A DNA stretch of 64,000 nt from Mytilus edulis (GCF_963676685.1 NC_092354.1:74289335-74353334); one strand, 5' to 3'; positions 33,264 to 44,759 are shown, counted from the first letter of the stretch. Translations and numbers: made by a program. The notes: generated by a model from the letters alone, not told the origin.

Positions 33264-33554
33264 CTGTAATGTAAAAACAAAAGAAAATGTAATTTGGTGG
33301 ACCGTGGGAAATCATTTTTTTTAATGGAATAGCAAAGTATACTTAAACATAATTTTTTTTCAAATCCCAGCATGAATATATGTAGATGTTTGTCAGGAAT
33401 GAAGATATGTCCTTTTTATAAACACAAGTCTGCTTTACTTATCTCAAAACTAAAAAGTCTGATATACATGTATCAGTGAATTACATTGTACTGTAACGCA
33501 ATACACCAAATTAGCCTATTGCTAATATCATATCTGAGTAACTGACCATTGGTC

Positions 33555-33625
33555 ATTCTTAAAGGCTGTATAGTCTCTTGTGGTGAGTTGTCTCAGTGGC
33601 AATCGTACCACATCTAATCTAATTT
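33555..33625 (+). repeat. M3 repeat 3' fragment
   Basis: GTCTCTTGTGGTGAGTTGTC then TCAGTGGCAATCGTACCACA. This is the 3' end of the M3 family only. Confidence 0.55.
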
Positions 33626-33673
33626 TTATACAAGTTAGAAAACTGTACATTGACTTATCAGTATGTATCATAA

Positions 33674-34386
33674 CTAGAGACTGTGTCGCTCACCTTGGTC
33701 TATGTGCATATCATAAATGAAGGACACAGATGGATTCATGACAAAATTGTGTTTTGGTGATGGTGATGTGTGTGTAGATCTACCTATACTGAACATTCTT
33801 GCTGCTTACAATTATATCTATCTATAAATTAATGAACTTGGCTCAGTAGTTAAAAAAATATTGTGAAAATTTTAAAAAATTGACTATAAAGGGCAATAAC
33901 TCCTTAAGGTGTCAATTGACCATTTTATTCCTTAACTTATGTGTAGGTCTTACTCTACTGTACATTATTGCTGTTTACAGCTTATCTCGATCTATTATAA
34001 TATTCACGATAATAACAAAAATCTGCAAAATTTCTTAAAATTACCAATTCAGGGGCAGCAACCCAACAACCGGTTGTTCTACTCATCCGAACATTTCAGG
34101 GCAGGTAAATCTTGACTTATGCTCTAAATGCTTTGGTTTCAGAGATATAAGTCAAAATCTACATTTTACCCCTATGTTCTATTTTTTAGCCATGGTGGCC
34201 ATCTTGGTTGGTTGGCTGGGTCACCAGACACATTTTTTGAAACTAGATACCCCAATGATGAGTGTGGCCAAGTTTGCTTTAATTTTGCCCAGTAGTTTCA
34301 GAGGTTAAGATTTTTGTAAAAGTTAACAACGACGGATGCAAAGTGATGAGAAAAGCTCACTTGGCCAAGGCCAGGTGAGCTAAAAA
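33674..34386 (+). mobile_element. Helentron/HINE-like non-autonomous element H1
   Basis: The 5' region has GTGTCGCTCACCTTGG. The 3' end is a strong hairpin, AGCTCACTTGGCC/GGCCAGGTGAGCT (34354-34381), ending in CTAA. GCTCACC near the 5' end is inverted as GGTGAGC at the 3' end. Subterminal inverted repeats plus a 3' hairpin before CTRR are Helitron/Helentron hallmarks. The interior is non-coding. A second truncated 5' end (GTGTCTCGCTCACCTTGG) lies at about 34917. Confidence 0.55.
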
Positions 34387-34885
34387 TGAGGTTCAGGTCA
34401 AATGAACACTGCAGACACCACCTACACTATGCAATCATTCCTAGCTACATATATAGTTGATAGATTGATTATAGTATCTGGGAAAAAGACATTACCATGA
34501 AAACTAACACTAACCAATGAACAAAGAATGAGGTCAAGGTCAGATGACACAGGTACACCTTACAATATTCCATACAATACATATATTTGACCCAATTGTT
34601 TATAGTACAAATGTAGTAGTATCTGAAAAATAGACCATACCTAAAAAAATTAACATTGTCCTATGAACCATGATAAAGGATGAGGGGCAGATAAAACCTA
34701 ACATGCCTAACAGACAGACATATTCATCCTACACACATAGTATAAACCATATATACAGATGATCTATTGCTAATGCAGTATTTGAGAAACCAACCAAACC
34801 ACACATAAAATTAATATTGACAAATTAAATGAACCATAAATATGAGACATGATAGCAGCCAGCACGAAGACAATAGATAAGGAAA
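34387..34885 (+). repeat. Degenerate ~145 bp tandem repeat, three units
   Basis: Units start AATGAGGTTCAGGTCAAATG (34386), AATGAGGTCAAGGTCAGATG (34527) and GATGAGGGGCAGATAAAACC (34681). Each continues with ACCWTACCTAWAAAAATTAA-type sequence. Possibly the core of another pearl-like element. Confidence 0.55.
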
Positions 34886-35039
34886 AACTGTACAGTTGAT
34901 AAAAGCTAGAGAACATGTGTCTCGCTCACCTTGGTATATGTGCTTATCAAACAAAGGACACTCTACAAAGTTATCGGCTGAAGACAGACCAAGATTCAGA
35001 TTAATACTGCCAGACAGACATGCAAATCATCTGACACAC

Positions 35040-35269
35040 CAAATATATTTTAATTTATGGAAGTTCCTTACTCAGTTTCAAAATATCAAGCTTTTCTTAA
35101 AACTAGTACATAGAATGTATATCGATAGGTGATTAATAAAGGAACTAAAAAACAAAAAAAATATATAGGCCAATGTGCTTGTTTTCCAGATATTAGCCAT
35201 TTAAATTTTGGCAGGAAAATGTTCTCTCTTTGATTTTTTATAGCTTTATCAATGACAATTTAAGTTCTA
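35040..35269 (+). repeat. Left half of a duplicated segment (occupied site)
   Basis: Resembles 52140-52290 (CTCAGTTTCAAAATA, AAAAAAATATATAGG, TGCTTGTTTTC, ATAGCTTTATCA-TGACAA). The match resumes at 37202-37395, with the H2 element inserted between. Confidence 0.75.
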
Positions 35270-35849
35270 AACCAGATGCTCCGCAGGGCGCAGCTTTATA
35301 CGACCGCAGAGGTTGAACCCTGAACGGCTGGGGCAAGTATTGACACAACGTTCAAGCTGGATTCAGCTCTAAATTTGGATTGTGATTAAATAATTGACAC
35401 AGCATAGGTTTCGGACACAGAATGAATGTGGTCTAATGAACTTAAAATATTTTTTTTGCCTTTGAGCAATTCACTATGCTGTTGAATATTGATTCTCTCA
35501 AAAAAATGTTTGAAGAAATTTTCTTTTTATTTATGAAATCTGAAATGAGAAAAATTTACCCACCCCCCCCTATTTTTTTTTCACATCCCCCTTTCCCTTT
35601 TTCCAAAACTGATCTCAATTCAAATTTCTAATGGAGTTTGCAACAATAACTACTCATTTAAATACATCATAAAATATTAAAATGTAACAAAAGGTGCTTG
35701 TTATCACTGAACAATGCTGAATGGTAAAGATTGTTTTAATTTATCAGTTGGTAGTAAAAGTGAATATACATTGTATATTGTATAAAACAATGATTTAAGA
35801 AGTTGATTCAACTACTATTCTGGACAAAGAAAGATAACTCCAATCAATT

Positions 35850-36060
35850 GAAAATTTCTATATTTCTTGCTATTGCGCAATACTGTGCAATTGAAAATAT
35901 TTGCTATTGCACAATACCGTGCAATTGAAGATTTCTTGCTATTGCTCAATACTGTGCAATTGAAAATTTCTTGCTATTGCACAATACTGTGCAATTAAAG
36001 ATTTCTTGCTATTGCTGAATACTGTGTTATTGAAAATTTCTTGCTATTGCACAATACTTA
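35850..36060 (+). repeat. Tandem hairpin repeat, ~42 bp unit x5
   Basis: Each unit is ATTTCTTGCTATTGCACAAT followed by ACTGTGCAATTGAAA. TTGCACAATACTGTGCAA within it can fold on itself. Some units read TTGCTCAATACTGTGCAA or lose pairing. Confidence 0.85.
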
Positions 36061-36065
36061 ATGTA

Positions 36066-36700
36066 ATAATTTTGGATCCTGATTTGAACCAACTTGAAAA
36101 CTGGGCCCATAATCAAAAATCTAAGTACATGTTTAGATTCAGCATATCAAAAAAGCCCAAGAATTCAATTTTTGTTAAAATCAAACTTAGTTTAATTTTG
36201 GACCCTTTGGACTTTAATGTAGACCAATTTGAAAACGGGACTAAGCATTAAAAATCTACATACACAGTTAGATTTGGCATATTAAAGAACCCCAATTATT
36301 CAATTTTTGATGAAATCAAACAAAGTTTAATTTTGGACCCCGATTTGGAACAACTTGAAAACTGGGCCCATAATCAAAAATCTAAGTACATTTTTAGATT
36401 CAGCATATCAAAGAACCCCAGGGATTCAAATTTTGTTAAATCAAATTAAGTTTAATTTTGGACCCTTTGGACCTTAATGTAGACCAATTTGAAAACGGGA
36501 CCAAAAATTAAGAATCTACATACACAGTAAGGTTCGGCATATCAAAGAACCCCAATTATTCAATTTTTGATGAAATCAAACAAGTTTAATTTTGGACCCC
36601 GATTTGGACCAACTTGAAAACGGGACCAAAAATTAAGAATCTACATACACAGTTAGATTCGGCATATCAAAGAACCCCAATTGTTCAATTTTTGATGAAA
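36066..36700 (+). repeat. Tandem repeat, ~134 bp unit, about five copies
   Basis: Units carry AATTTTGGACCCCGATTTGG or AATTTTGGACCCTTTGGAC, AACTTGAAAACTGGGCCCA, CACAGTTAGATTCGGCATAT and CAAAGAACCCCAATTATTC. Two sub-types alternate, a higher-order pattern. The 36006-36251 frame is an artefact of this array. Confidence 0.85.
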
Positions 36701-36714
36701 TCCTAAACTGTTGG

Positions 36715-37125
36715 GACCCAACCTTCCTTAAGTGGTCATAAACCTTGTGTTTAAATTTCATAGATTTCTATTTACTTATACTAAAGTTATGGTGCGAAAA
36801 CCAAGAATAATGCTTACTTGGGCCCCTTTTTGGCCCCTAATTCCTAAACTGTTCAGACATTAACTCCCAAAATCAATCCTAACCTTCCTTTTGTGGTCAT
36901 AAACCTTGTGTCAAAATTTCAAAGATTTTTATTTACTTAAACTAAAGTTATAGTGCGAAAACCAAGAACATGCTTATTTTGGCCCTTTTTGGCCCCTAAT
37001 TCTTAAATGTTTGGACCAAAACTCCCAAAATCAGTCCCAACCTTCCTTTTGTGGTCATAAACCTTGTGTTCCAATTTCATAGATTTCTATTCACTTTTAC
37101 TAAGGTTAGAGTGCGAAAACTAAAA
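36715..37125 (+). repeat. Tandem repeat, ~165 bp unit x3
   Basis: AACCTTCCTTTTGTGGTCAT and AAACCTTGTGTTYAAATTTC, then TAAAGTTATGGTGCGAAAAC and TTTTTGGCCCCTAATTC, recur three times. A truncated, diverged relative lies at 56260-56545. Confidence 0.8.
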
Positions 37126-37201
37126 GTATTTGGACGACGACGACGACGTCAACATCATACCAATATACGACCAAATTTTTTTAAATTTTTGCGGTCGTAT
37201 A

Positions 37202-37395
37202 AAAACTATTAAAAAAATAACAAAGATTTTATAAGACTTTTCCAGACATGACAGATGGCATATAGTTTTACATCTAAAAGATTTATAGAAAGAAAAATGG
37301 GGGTCAATTGGGGGAATTTTTTAAAGAGGATAAATGAATAAAACCTGAGGATTCTGATAATCTGACAAAAATCACAAAACATGACAAGCAAACAT
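37202..37395 (+). repeat. Right half of the duplicated segment
   Basis: Continues the 52290-52490 match after the H2 insertion: AAAATGGGGGTCA, GAGGATTCTGATAATCTGAC, ATGACAAGCAAACATCCTTT. Confidence 0.75.
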
Positions 37396-38234
37396 CCTTT
37401 AAGTAATATATATATAGTAAATGATAAATTTTGTAGACATGTTTGGAAATTGTCTTTGAATAACTCAATGTATCCTATATATATATACAATGTAAGCATC
37501 ATTTATATTTACCTAAAACATAATTTTCTTTTCTTTTATAAAAGCTTGTTAGATCTATACTATAGTATATACAGGATCTGATCATACACCAAAGAACATA
37601 TTTGATAAACCTAAGAAAGAAAAAATAATAATAGTTTTATATAAATTAGTATATAAAAAAAGTTTAGATTTTTTTTACCCTCCCTTAGATGATTATGAAG
37701 TTTATGTTTAACTGTTACCATGGTTACAGTCTTTAAATAGTATATATATGTGTGGCTATGGCGCGGAATCAGGGTCAACAATACTTATTTACGTGATTGT
37801 GAATCTGCTATTAAACATGTTGCCTCTTGTTTTTGGTGATTTACTGTTGTTCAGTCTTTTATAATTAGTTTTCTAAATAGTGGTGTGTGGACTTAAGGTT
37901 GTTTTTTTGTTTTGTAAGACATAAGTTTCACTTCCTCTTGTAAGTTTTGAATGTCTCTTTTAATTTTTCTGTATCATCATGACCATTCTTTTTAAGATTA
38001 ACAACTCATGGAAGGAGTTGGCAAGACAATTTTTGTGCTGTTAAGCTATAGTATTGGTTGACTTTGCAGCAAAATCAAATTTGAAGTTAAACAAGTTTTT
38101 CAGTATATAGTCTAACGACCAACTATCGCTAGTTTTCCCCAAATTGCTGATATCATGCATGATTTTAAGGTAATTTTCATTCCAGCTATTTGACCTTATG
38201 ACCTATTTGTTGATCTTGTCTTTTTGAACATAAA
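37396..38234. other. AT-rich intronic DNA of gene C, no feature recognised
   Basis: Lies between gene C exons. The open frames here are dominated by Ile/Tyr codons from AT-rich sequence. Confidence 0.35.
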
Positions 38235-38385
38235 CATCTGGGTCTTTTATAGCTGACTATGCGGTATAGGCTTTGCTCATTGTTGAAGGCCGTACGGTGA
38301 CCTATAGTTGTTAATGTCTGTGTCATTTTGGTCTCTTGTGGACAGTTGTCTCATTGGCAATCATACCACATCTTCTTTTTTATAT
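38235..38385 (+). repeat. M3 repeat
   Basis: GGTCTTTTATAGCTGACTAT through GAAGGCCGTACGGTGACC to CAATCATACCACATCTTCT. Confidence 0.7.
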
Positions 38386-38604
38386 TGTTGACGTGCCAAC
38401 ACAAGGCCATGGCAAGTATAGGCTGACCAATTATTTATCTTGTTTGTTTACCCCTTCTTCTGATGCAGGCAAAATGACATACATTTTTCAATCACCAAGT
38501 GGAAATGTCATTATGAGAATTTACAATGTACATGTACATCATACATGACAAATTGATAGCTACAGCTTATAATTATTTGCTACAAAACAGTATCTAATAC
38601 TTAC

Positions 38605-38639
38605 CAATTTATATTCAGTTGTTGGAATATTGATTGGCA
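38605..38639 (-). CDS. Gene C middle micro-exon (35 nt)
   Basis: On the minus strand, TTTTTAATTTTTCAG precedes the exon and GTAAGTATTAG follows it, both strong consensus sites. Its first two bases complete the codon begun by G at the end of 44519-44669. Eleven full codons follow (PINIPTTEYKL), ending in phase 0 at the acceptor of 33263. Matching phase on both sides is the main evidence. Confidence 0.55.
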
Positions 38640-39289
38640 CTGAAAAATTAAAAAAATATACTTAATTTTCATGCATACATGTATACATGAATATTATACA
38701 TGTACAAATAATTTGCATAATCTGCAAATATTTTTACAAAATTTACTTGACCATCAGGTGGATAGTTGCCAATGTCATGTGTGTGTGACATTGGCATTCA
38801 TATTGCATGCTGCATCTGCTAATTTTGAAATTAGCATGGTATCTTTTTTTAGATTTACATCAATTTGACAGTTCTAAAAAAGGTTTAAACTTCAAAATGT
38901 TATTGCTTTTGGCATTGCAATTTTGTAAACATACATGTATACAGATGCAGGATTCATTTTGTGATTATAAGCATAAGTTTTAAACATTTGTATGAGACAT
39001 ACTAAAGATAGAGAACAGAAACTAGATTCAGCCATTTTTTCTAATAATGGGGCATATCTCTTTGACTCCACGAAATTTCAACCTCAATCTGTGATCATCT
39101 GTGCTTTGTGGTAATAAGTATTGTGTATATATGTAGTAGCACTTTCATAATATTTAGTCGAGACAAACTTATGTTGGATTACGAAACAATATAACGAGAC
39201 TGCATATGATCAATCAGGTATCCAATATCCATAGTCCAAGTAGTTACATAGCATATATATATATATATATATAAGATGTGGTATGTAAT
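38640..39289. other. Non-coding intronic DNA with AT microsatellite
   Basis: A TA dinucleotide run lies at about 39252-39272. Nothing else recognised. Confidence 0.35.
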
Positions 39290-39560
39290 CTTTAGATATA
39301 GGAAGATGTGGTATGAGTGCCAATGAGAAAACTCTCCATCCAATTTACAATTTATGAAAAATAAAGTAAACCATTATAGGTAAAGGTACATCCTTCAACA
39401 TGTAGCCTTGGCTCACACCAAACAGCAAGCTATAAAGGGCCCCAAAAATTACTAGTGTTAAACCATGCAAACAGGGAAACCAATATGGTTTAATCTATAT
39501 AAAAATGAGAATTGAGAAACATATATGAATTAAGAACCTTAGTGAGCGGCCGGGCCCACA
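39290..39560 (-). repeat. M3 repeat, minus-strand copy
   Basis: AGATGTGGTATGAGTGCCAA through CATGTAGCCTTGGCTCACAC to TGAGCGGCCGGGCCCACAT. A diverged, longer version of the family. Confidence 0.55.
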
Positions 39561-39629
39561 TACCCTACATGTACGTCCCCACATTGTCATTGGAGAAATT
39601 AAATAAGAAAAGAAAATAGTATGAGAAAA

Positions 39630-40080
39630 AAAAATTGAATCATAATTTCCTGTCAATATGCACATTTACATTATGAGTATGTCCTTATTATCTAAAAAGT
39701 TTCATGAAATTCTGTTGTATGGTTTCAGAGAAGTTGCGATGATGAACTGTTGCAGTAGTATATTACAGCAAATTAGTTCAAAGGGGCGTAACTCCTGGAA
39801 AAAAAATTAAATCGTAATTTTATGTCGGTATGCCCATCTACGTTGTATGTCCTTATTACCTACAAAGTTTAATGAAATTCAGTTGTGTGGTTTCAGAGGA
39901 GTTGCGATGACAAACTGTTGCAGTAGTACATTAAAGCAAAAAAGTTCAAAGGGGCGCAACTTCTTGAAAAAAAAATGAATCGTAATTTCCTGTTGATATG
40001 CACATCTACATATTATGTCCTTATTATCTAAAGAGGGTTCAAGAGGAGTTGCTATGACAAGAAACAGGACTGAAGGGTCA
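39630..40080 (+). repeat. Tandem repeat, ~170 bp unit x3
   Basis: TGAATCATAATTTCCTGTCA, TATGTCCTTATTATCTAAA, GGTTTCAGAGAAGTTGCGAT and TTCAAAGGGGCGTAACTCC recur at about 39634, 39808 and 39976. The last unit is shortened. Confidence 0.8.
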
Positions 40081-40139
40081 AAAACATTATATACGCAATA
40101 TTGCGTGGGTATAACTACATAAACAGAGGACAACCACTG

Positions 40140-40275
40140 CAGGGGCAGATCCAGCCATTTTAAAAGGGGGGGGGGGGGGGTGTTCCAAATATATGTCTCA
40201 TTTCAATTGCATTTATGGTCCAAAAAAAGGGGGGTTCCAACCCCTGGAACCCTCCCCTTGGATCCACCACTGCGC
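40140..40275. mobile_element. MITE-like repeat with GGATCC-type ends (copy 1)
   Basis: GCAGGGGCAGATCCAGCC at the left and TTGGATCCACCACTGCGC at the right form short inverted ends. The interior has a G-run and ATGTCTCATTTCAATTGCAT. A related copy is at 42829-42970. Confidence 0.6.
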
Positions 40276-40654
40276 TGACATATCAGATTCTATTCATATA
40301 TGGTACCGTACATGTACATTGTATTATCAAAATATCATGACAATATTCATGATTTTATATTCTTAAATCATAATTTTTAGTAAACATGTAATGAGGGGGG
40401 TCGAATGAGTCATGATCCTGAAATCCGGGGCTTAAAAACACGAAAAAGGTCCTGCCCCCTTCTGTAAACATGTATTATGTAAATCTTTTATAATTTTAGT
40501 GTCTATTAACTATGTCTAGTGCTACAACTCAGTCAACTATGTCATTGTACATTGTAACTAATTCATACATTATTCATGTATAAACTACAAAATGTAATTC
40601 ATACATTTTATCTTGAATAAAGTCAAAGACAATTAATCTTGGGGGTGGGGAGTA

Positions 40655-40822
40655 GGGAAGCACAGAGGCGGATTTAGGGGGGCCCAGGAGGCCCAGGCCC
40701 CCCCTTTTTGGGAAAAATTTTTGTTGCTTATATAGGGAATCACTGAAGCATGACTGGAGCGGGCCCCCTCTTAGGTCAGTCAGTGGGCCCCCACTTAGGA
40801 AAATTTCTGGATCCGCCACTGA
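40655..40822. mobile_element. MITE-like repeat with GGATCC-type ends (copy 2)
   Basis: Left AGAGGCGGATTTAGGGGGG, right TTCTGGATCCGCCACTG. The interior has GGGAATCACTGAAGCATGAC, shared with 16974-17110. Confidence 0.65.
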
Positions 40823-41215
40823 AGCAGTCTTCACGCTGAGTGGCAGCCCAGGCTAGTAAAATTGCTCTCACTCGGGCCTGTTAAAATCATATCTACATAT
40901 ACACTACGGGCCAACAGAATCTAACTAAAAAATTTCTAAAATTGAGCTCCTGGCCTGTAGATTACTGGGGAAAGGCTAATTTAATTAGTATGGGAAGCTA
41001 CTTAATGCTGATGGGGTTCTCAGGTTCTGTTACCCAACCCTTTATTTTCATATATTAATTTAAATAAATAAAACTTTCTTTTTTTTATAGTCATTACCTT
41101 TGAAGTAAAATGGTTGCTAGATCCCTACTATTTTCATATAATATCTGATTCAGTTTATAAAACCTTTATGCCATTTAAATATATTTGTTTCGTTTTTAAA
41201 AACAGTAGGGCGAAC

Positions 41216-41438
41216 CACAGGCACTAGACGTTCTGTCAATAGCATGAAAATATTGGCAATGGGAAGAAAATAGTGTCCATATATATGGACACATATATGG
41301 ACACTATTTTCTTCCCATTGCCAATATTTTGACACATATATGGACACTATTTTCATGCTATTGACAGATATATATGGACACTATTTTCTTCCCATTGCCA
41401 ATATTTTCATGCTATTGACAGAACGTCTAGTGCCTGTG
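41216..41438. mobile_element. hAT-like palindromic MITE with nested inverted repeats
   Basis: Begins CACAGGCACTAGACGTTCTG and ends with the exact inverse, CAGAACGTCTAGTGCCTGTG. The inverted match continues inward for more than 70 bp (GTCAATAGCATGAAAATATT, GGCAATGGGAAGAAAATAGT, GTCCATATATATGG). Parts of the arm are repeated in the middle, giving palindromes within a palindrome. It is flanked by GGCGAAC on both sides (41209-41215 and 41439-41445), or GGGCGAAC if the end base is shared. A 7-8 bp duplication fits hAT-type insertion. Confidence 0.85.
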
Positions 41439-41445
41439 GGCGAAC

Positions 41446-42828
41446 GAACACATGGCAAAATTGTCATGCAATAAGCCAAGGACGAACGGACTTGACATCG
41501 TTGTCAACGGTCTTGCTATGAATGTTTGTTTGTTTGTATATAAATATATGGCAACGCTGATTAGCAACGTTTCAACATTGCATTCAACATACTTAATATA
41601 TGTAGTGTGTTTGTTTAAGCGATCTGAGTGATCTACCCATTTATTAATTATTTACCAAAATAAGTTATCTGAATCTGCCTCTTGTTTCGTTGACTGTTTG
41701 ACAAGTCGTCCCCATTTTTGAATGACGCGACCTTCTTCTCGGAAAATAATCCGCCTCTGCTTGGTTTGCATATCTTATTCCATTTGTTTTAATTCAAATG
41801 TCCGTCTCTCCAAATCAATATTTCTCATAAACCATCGCACCCAGCGTCCTTGTCGTCTGCGTCATAACATCTAAAAAAAGGAAAACCGAATCCGGACTAA
41901 ATATCCCGATTACGTTACTGGTTCCCGCTGACGCATTTCCAAGTATATTATTAGTTCTGTCGTTATTAATACTGCCTTTTCAAAATAAAATGACTGGCCT
42001 CGGAAATTTGCCCTCATGATACTTAGGGAGCTACCATTTGATATTTAGGGGGGGGGGAGTGAAGACGAAAAATTTCTTTCTTTCAAAATTTCCATATTGT
42101 CAAATTATAAGATCAAGAAGCATATATATCTAGAATAAGGGAGGATTAAAGTTGAAAATAAGGGGTACAGGAACAAGCAAGCATGTGTAGCAGCAACAAC
42201 AAAAATTATCAATCCTGAAAAAAATCCTCCTTTTCTACTGGCGTTTTAAATGGCCCGGCGTACACACGTCTCCTGATGAAAATAAAAATAATAATCTTAT
42301 AAGCTTGAATAAAAAGAGTGGTGTATGCTCCCGAATGTCACTCACCGTTTGGGGTACATGGGGCTCATAACAACGACCCCTTAAAACCAAAATGATTATA
42401 AAGTTGAGATTTATTTTGCTATTTGACTGTCAAAGCCATAGCCTAATATTAAGACCAAAATTTCTGGCTACATGGAGACATCTAAGTCTACTATCAATAT
42501 TAACAGGATATTTTGTATGACAGGAACAGAAGCGGTGACATTGTAGAAGAACAAAGTATTAACGGATTTTATGTTAAACATGGTTTTTATTTTCAAATCA
42601 AAGGGGGCATATATATGACCTCCATGCCACCGTATTAAGAACTATTTAAAAAATCACCCTCATTCGTTTTTAATTGAGACAAAATGAATAAAGATAAAAA
42701 TAAAGAATAGCAATCAGTGTCTATATATATATGTTTAAATTACTGGATGGTCATGAAAGTGAACTGGACTGAAAGGCAAAACAATGTTTCATGTGACCTC
42801 CAGTCCTCTTATTTTTGACTGATTAAGC
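41446..42828. other. Non-coding intronic DNA, no feature recognised
   Basis: No exon with both splice consensus and phase was found. A short G-run lies near 42050. Confidence 0.35.
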
Positions 42829-42970
42829 AGGGGCGGATCCATGTAACCAATTTTTTTCAGGCCCAGTCATGGATAAAAGGGGGTGGGTTCTAACCATATG
42901 TCCCATTCAAATTCATTGATCATCAAAAAGGTGATTCCAACCCCCTTCCCCCTGGATCCGCCCGGGCACT
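42829..42970. mobile_element. MITE-like repeat with GGATCC-type ends (copy 3)
   Basis: GCAGGGGCGGATCCATG at the left, CCCTGGATCCGCCCGGGC at the right, interior ATGTCCCATTCAAATTCATT. Same layout as 40140-40275. Confidence 0.65.
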
Positions 42971-43445
42971 ATTTAATTGCAAATACTTTGATAATTTCTG
43001 TACATTTATTTATTTATTTATTGCATATCTTTTATATAGCGCTTATCTAATAAACATAATACTCTAAGCGCTTAACATATAAAACTGAAGGAAAATATAT
43101 ATCACAATGCATTTGCAAACTGTCTTCACTCTTTTTATGAAAGTGAGACAATTGCCATACTAAAAGTTTCATTAGAAATATGAATAAAAGGAAATACAAA
43201 GTATTATAATGTGGTTAATACGTAAATGAGACCGAAGCCCCCTTCCCCCCACAATAATAAAAGAAATTACTGCAAATATAGTCCCAGAAATTTTAGACCT
43301 TTCAGAAGACCAGCCAACGTAAACAATGAATCATTCCCCCCATCCCCGGTAAATGTATTTACTAACTGTGATTATAAACAGAATAAATCAACATATGACC
43401 ATGGAAATATCACATCCAAGTGTCCTTCTGATCCCTGCTGGTATT

Positions 43446-43478
43446 TCTATTCTCATTTTACTGTAAAATGAGAATAGA
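43446..43478. repeat. Short near-perfect palindrome
   Basis: TCTATTCTCATTTTAC pairs with TAAAATGAGAATAGA across a 1-3 base loop, inside otherwise ordinary intron sequence. Confidence 0.7.
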
Positions 43479-44086
43479 TTTGAAAAACCTAAGGCGGATT
43501 AGGGGAAAGTGCTTACTGAACAACAAAGATATATTCTCAAACGTATTTTATTGAATAAGACCTTTAGCGTAGACTTCAAAATTTCATAATAACTTATAGA
43601 TAGCTGATTCAATCATTTATTCACACAGCCCGGTCACACAGTCAGTCAGGTTTTAACAGCATCTGTGATTTATTATAAATAGATATCTTTTTCAAATATG
43701 GTTTCAATGGTAATTAATTTGGCGATAATTTGTGAAGGTCCTTTAATTTTTGGTTACTTATTCCTTTTCGAATTATTTTTTACTGTCAAAGAGAATATTG
43801 TGTTCGTCTAATACCTATGTAAAAATGTATAGGTAGAGGCTATGTTTCGCTCCCCTGTACCAATTTACCCCTTTGAAAGAAAACAAAATTCAAGTTGGGA
43901 TGCTCTCTGTCATGCTTCCTATATAAAACAGTGAACATTATTTTGTTCTGATTAGTGAGTGTATAAATATATTGTTAAAATGGTAATTAAGCCAGTTGCT
44001 TAATCATAAGGTCAGGATTGAGTAAGGCTAAGACACTGTAAGAGGGTGAAAACTGTTGTAGTGTAACAATTAATTTGATCCCCCCT

Positions 44087-44285
44087 GTAAAATGATCCGG
44101 GAGATAAAATGTCTTTGAATATTTTATCCTCTAGGATAGAAAATTGCCACAAATTATATCCCCAACACTAAAAAAATATCCACAATGATGGATATTATTT
44201 TGGTGTTGTGGGATATAAAATGTTGCAATTTTCTATCCTAGAGGATAAAATATTCAAAGACATTTTATCTCCCGGATCATTTTAC
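44087..44285. mobile_element. 199 bp foldback MITE
   Basis: The left arm GTAAAATGATCCGGGAGATA continues through AAATGTCTTTGAATATTTTA and TCCTCTAGGATAGAAAATTG, and all three blocks recur inverted in the right arm, ending TATCTCCCGGATCATTTTAC. A second, looser inverted pair (ATATCCCCAACAC / GTGTTGTGGGATAT) sits inside. No TSD was identified. The arms look almost identical, suggesting recent origin. Confidence 0.85.
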
Positions 44286-44518
44286 GAAAAAATTAAAAAC
44301 AGTCCTTAGTAGGAAATTTTGGGAATATCTGTATACTACATGTATTATAACCTTTGTATATTATTTATGGGATAGTTCTATTTTATCTACATCTTCTGAT
44401 CCATGATCGATATTTGATTATTTTTGGGTTTAAAATCTCTTTTATTTAATTCAAAACATATTTCAAAACAAACACTGTTAATTATTGATGATTATACAAA
44501 TATAAATATAAAACTTAC

Positions 44519-44669
44519 CTTCATTAATTCTGTAGTACAGCTTATTTTTTTTAATTAAGAAGCTTTGGGCACGTTTTCGTAATGCTTGTTTCTCATTTAA
44601 AGAGCTGTTTTTGGGGTATTCTTTATTCAGCAGATATTTGTACAAAACGTTATACTCCTCTCCATCCAC
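44519..44669 (-). CDS. Gene C internal coding exon (unrecognised host gene)
   Basis: On the minus strand the frame runs from about GTG 44669 (after TTTGTGTCAAG, a weak acceptor) to a strong donor at 44518 (AATGAAG/GTAAGTTTTA). It encodes about 50 residues, including EEYNVLYKYLLNKEYP and RKRAQSFLIKKNKLYYR. This weakly resembles the short helical segment before the zinc finger of GIN1/Ty3-type integrases (LRKRA..F....LYY), but no zinc finger or integrase follows. No in-frame Met precedes, so at least one upstream exon should exist. It ends in phase 1, as required by 38605-38639. Confidence 0.6.
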
Positions 44670-44759
44670 CTTGACACAAATGATTATCTATTATCAATTT
44701 AATTGTTTCTTTAAAGCAATGTGCCATTTGTTAAAACACTTCATTGATCAAGATACAGT

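Larger units (their letters stand above)
35275..37200 (+). mobile_element. Pearl/HINE-like element H2 with three tandem arrays
   Basis: Starts about CCAGATGCTCCGCAGGGCGC; TTTATACGACCGCAG is its 5' subterminal repeat. It ends with a hairpin in which TATACGACC pairs with GGTCGTATA (37164-37200), next to a GACGACGACGACG microsatellite. Inside are a ~42 bp hairpin repeat (35850-36060), a ~134 bp repeat (36066-36700) and a ~165 bp repeat (36715-37125). The limits are supported by the uninterrupted paralogous site near 52290. No coding capacity, so it must be mobilised by an autonomous Helentron; that is inference from family layout. Confidence 0.75.

Noticed and set aside
35850-36060. CRISPR-like array
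   Set aside because: Units are contiguous, with no unique spacers, and the DNA is clearly metazoan; it is a tandem hairpin repeat inside a transposon.
36006-36251. 81-codon frame
   Set aside because: It falls within a tandem array, so the open frame reflects the repeat unit.
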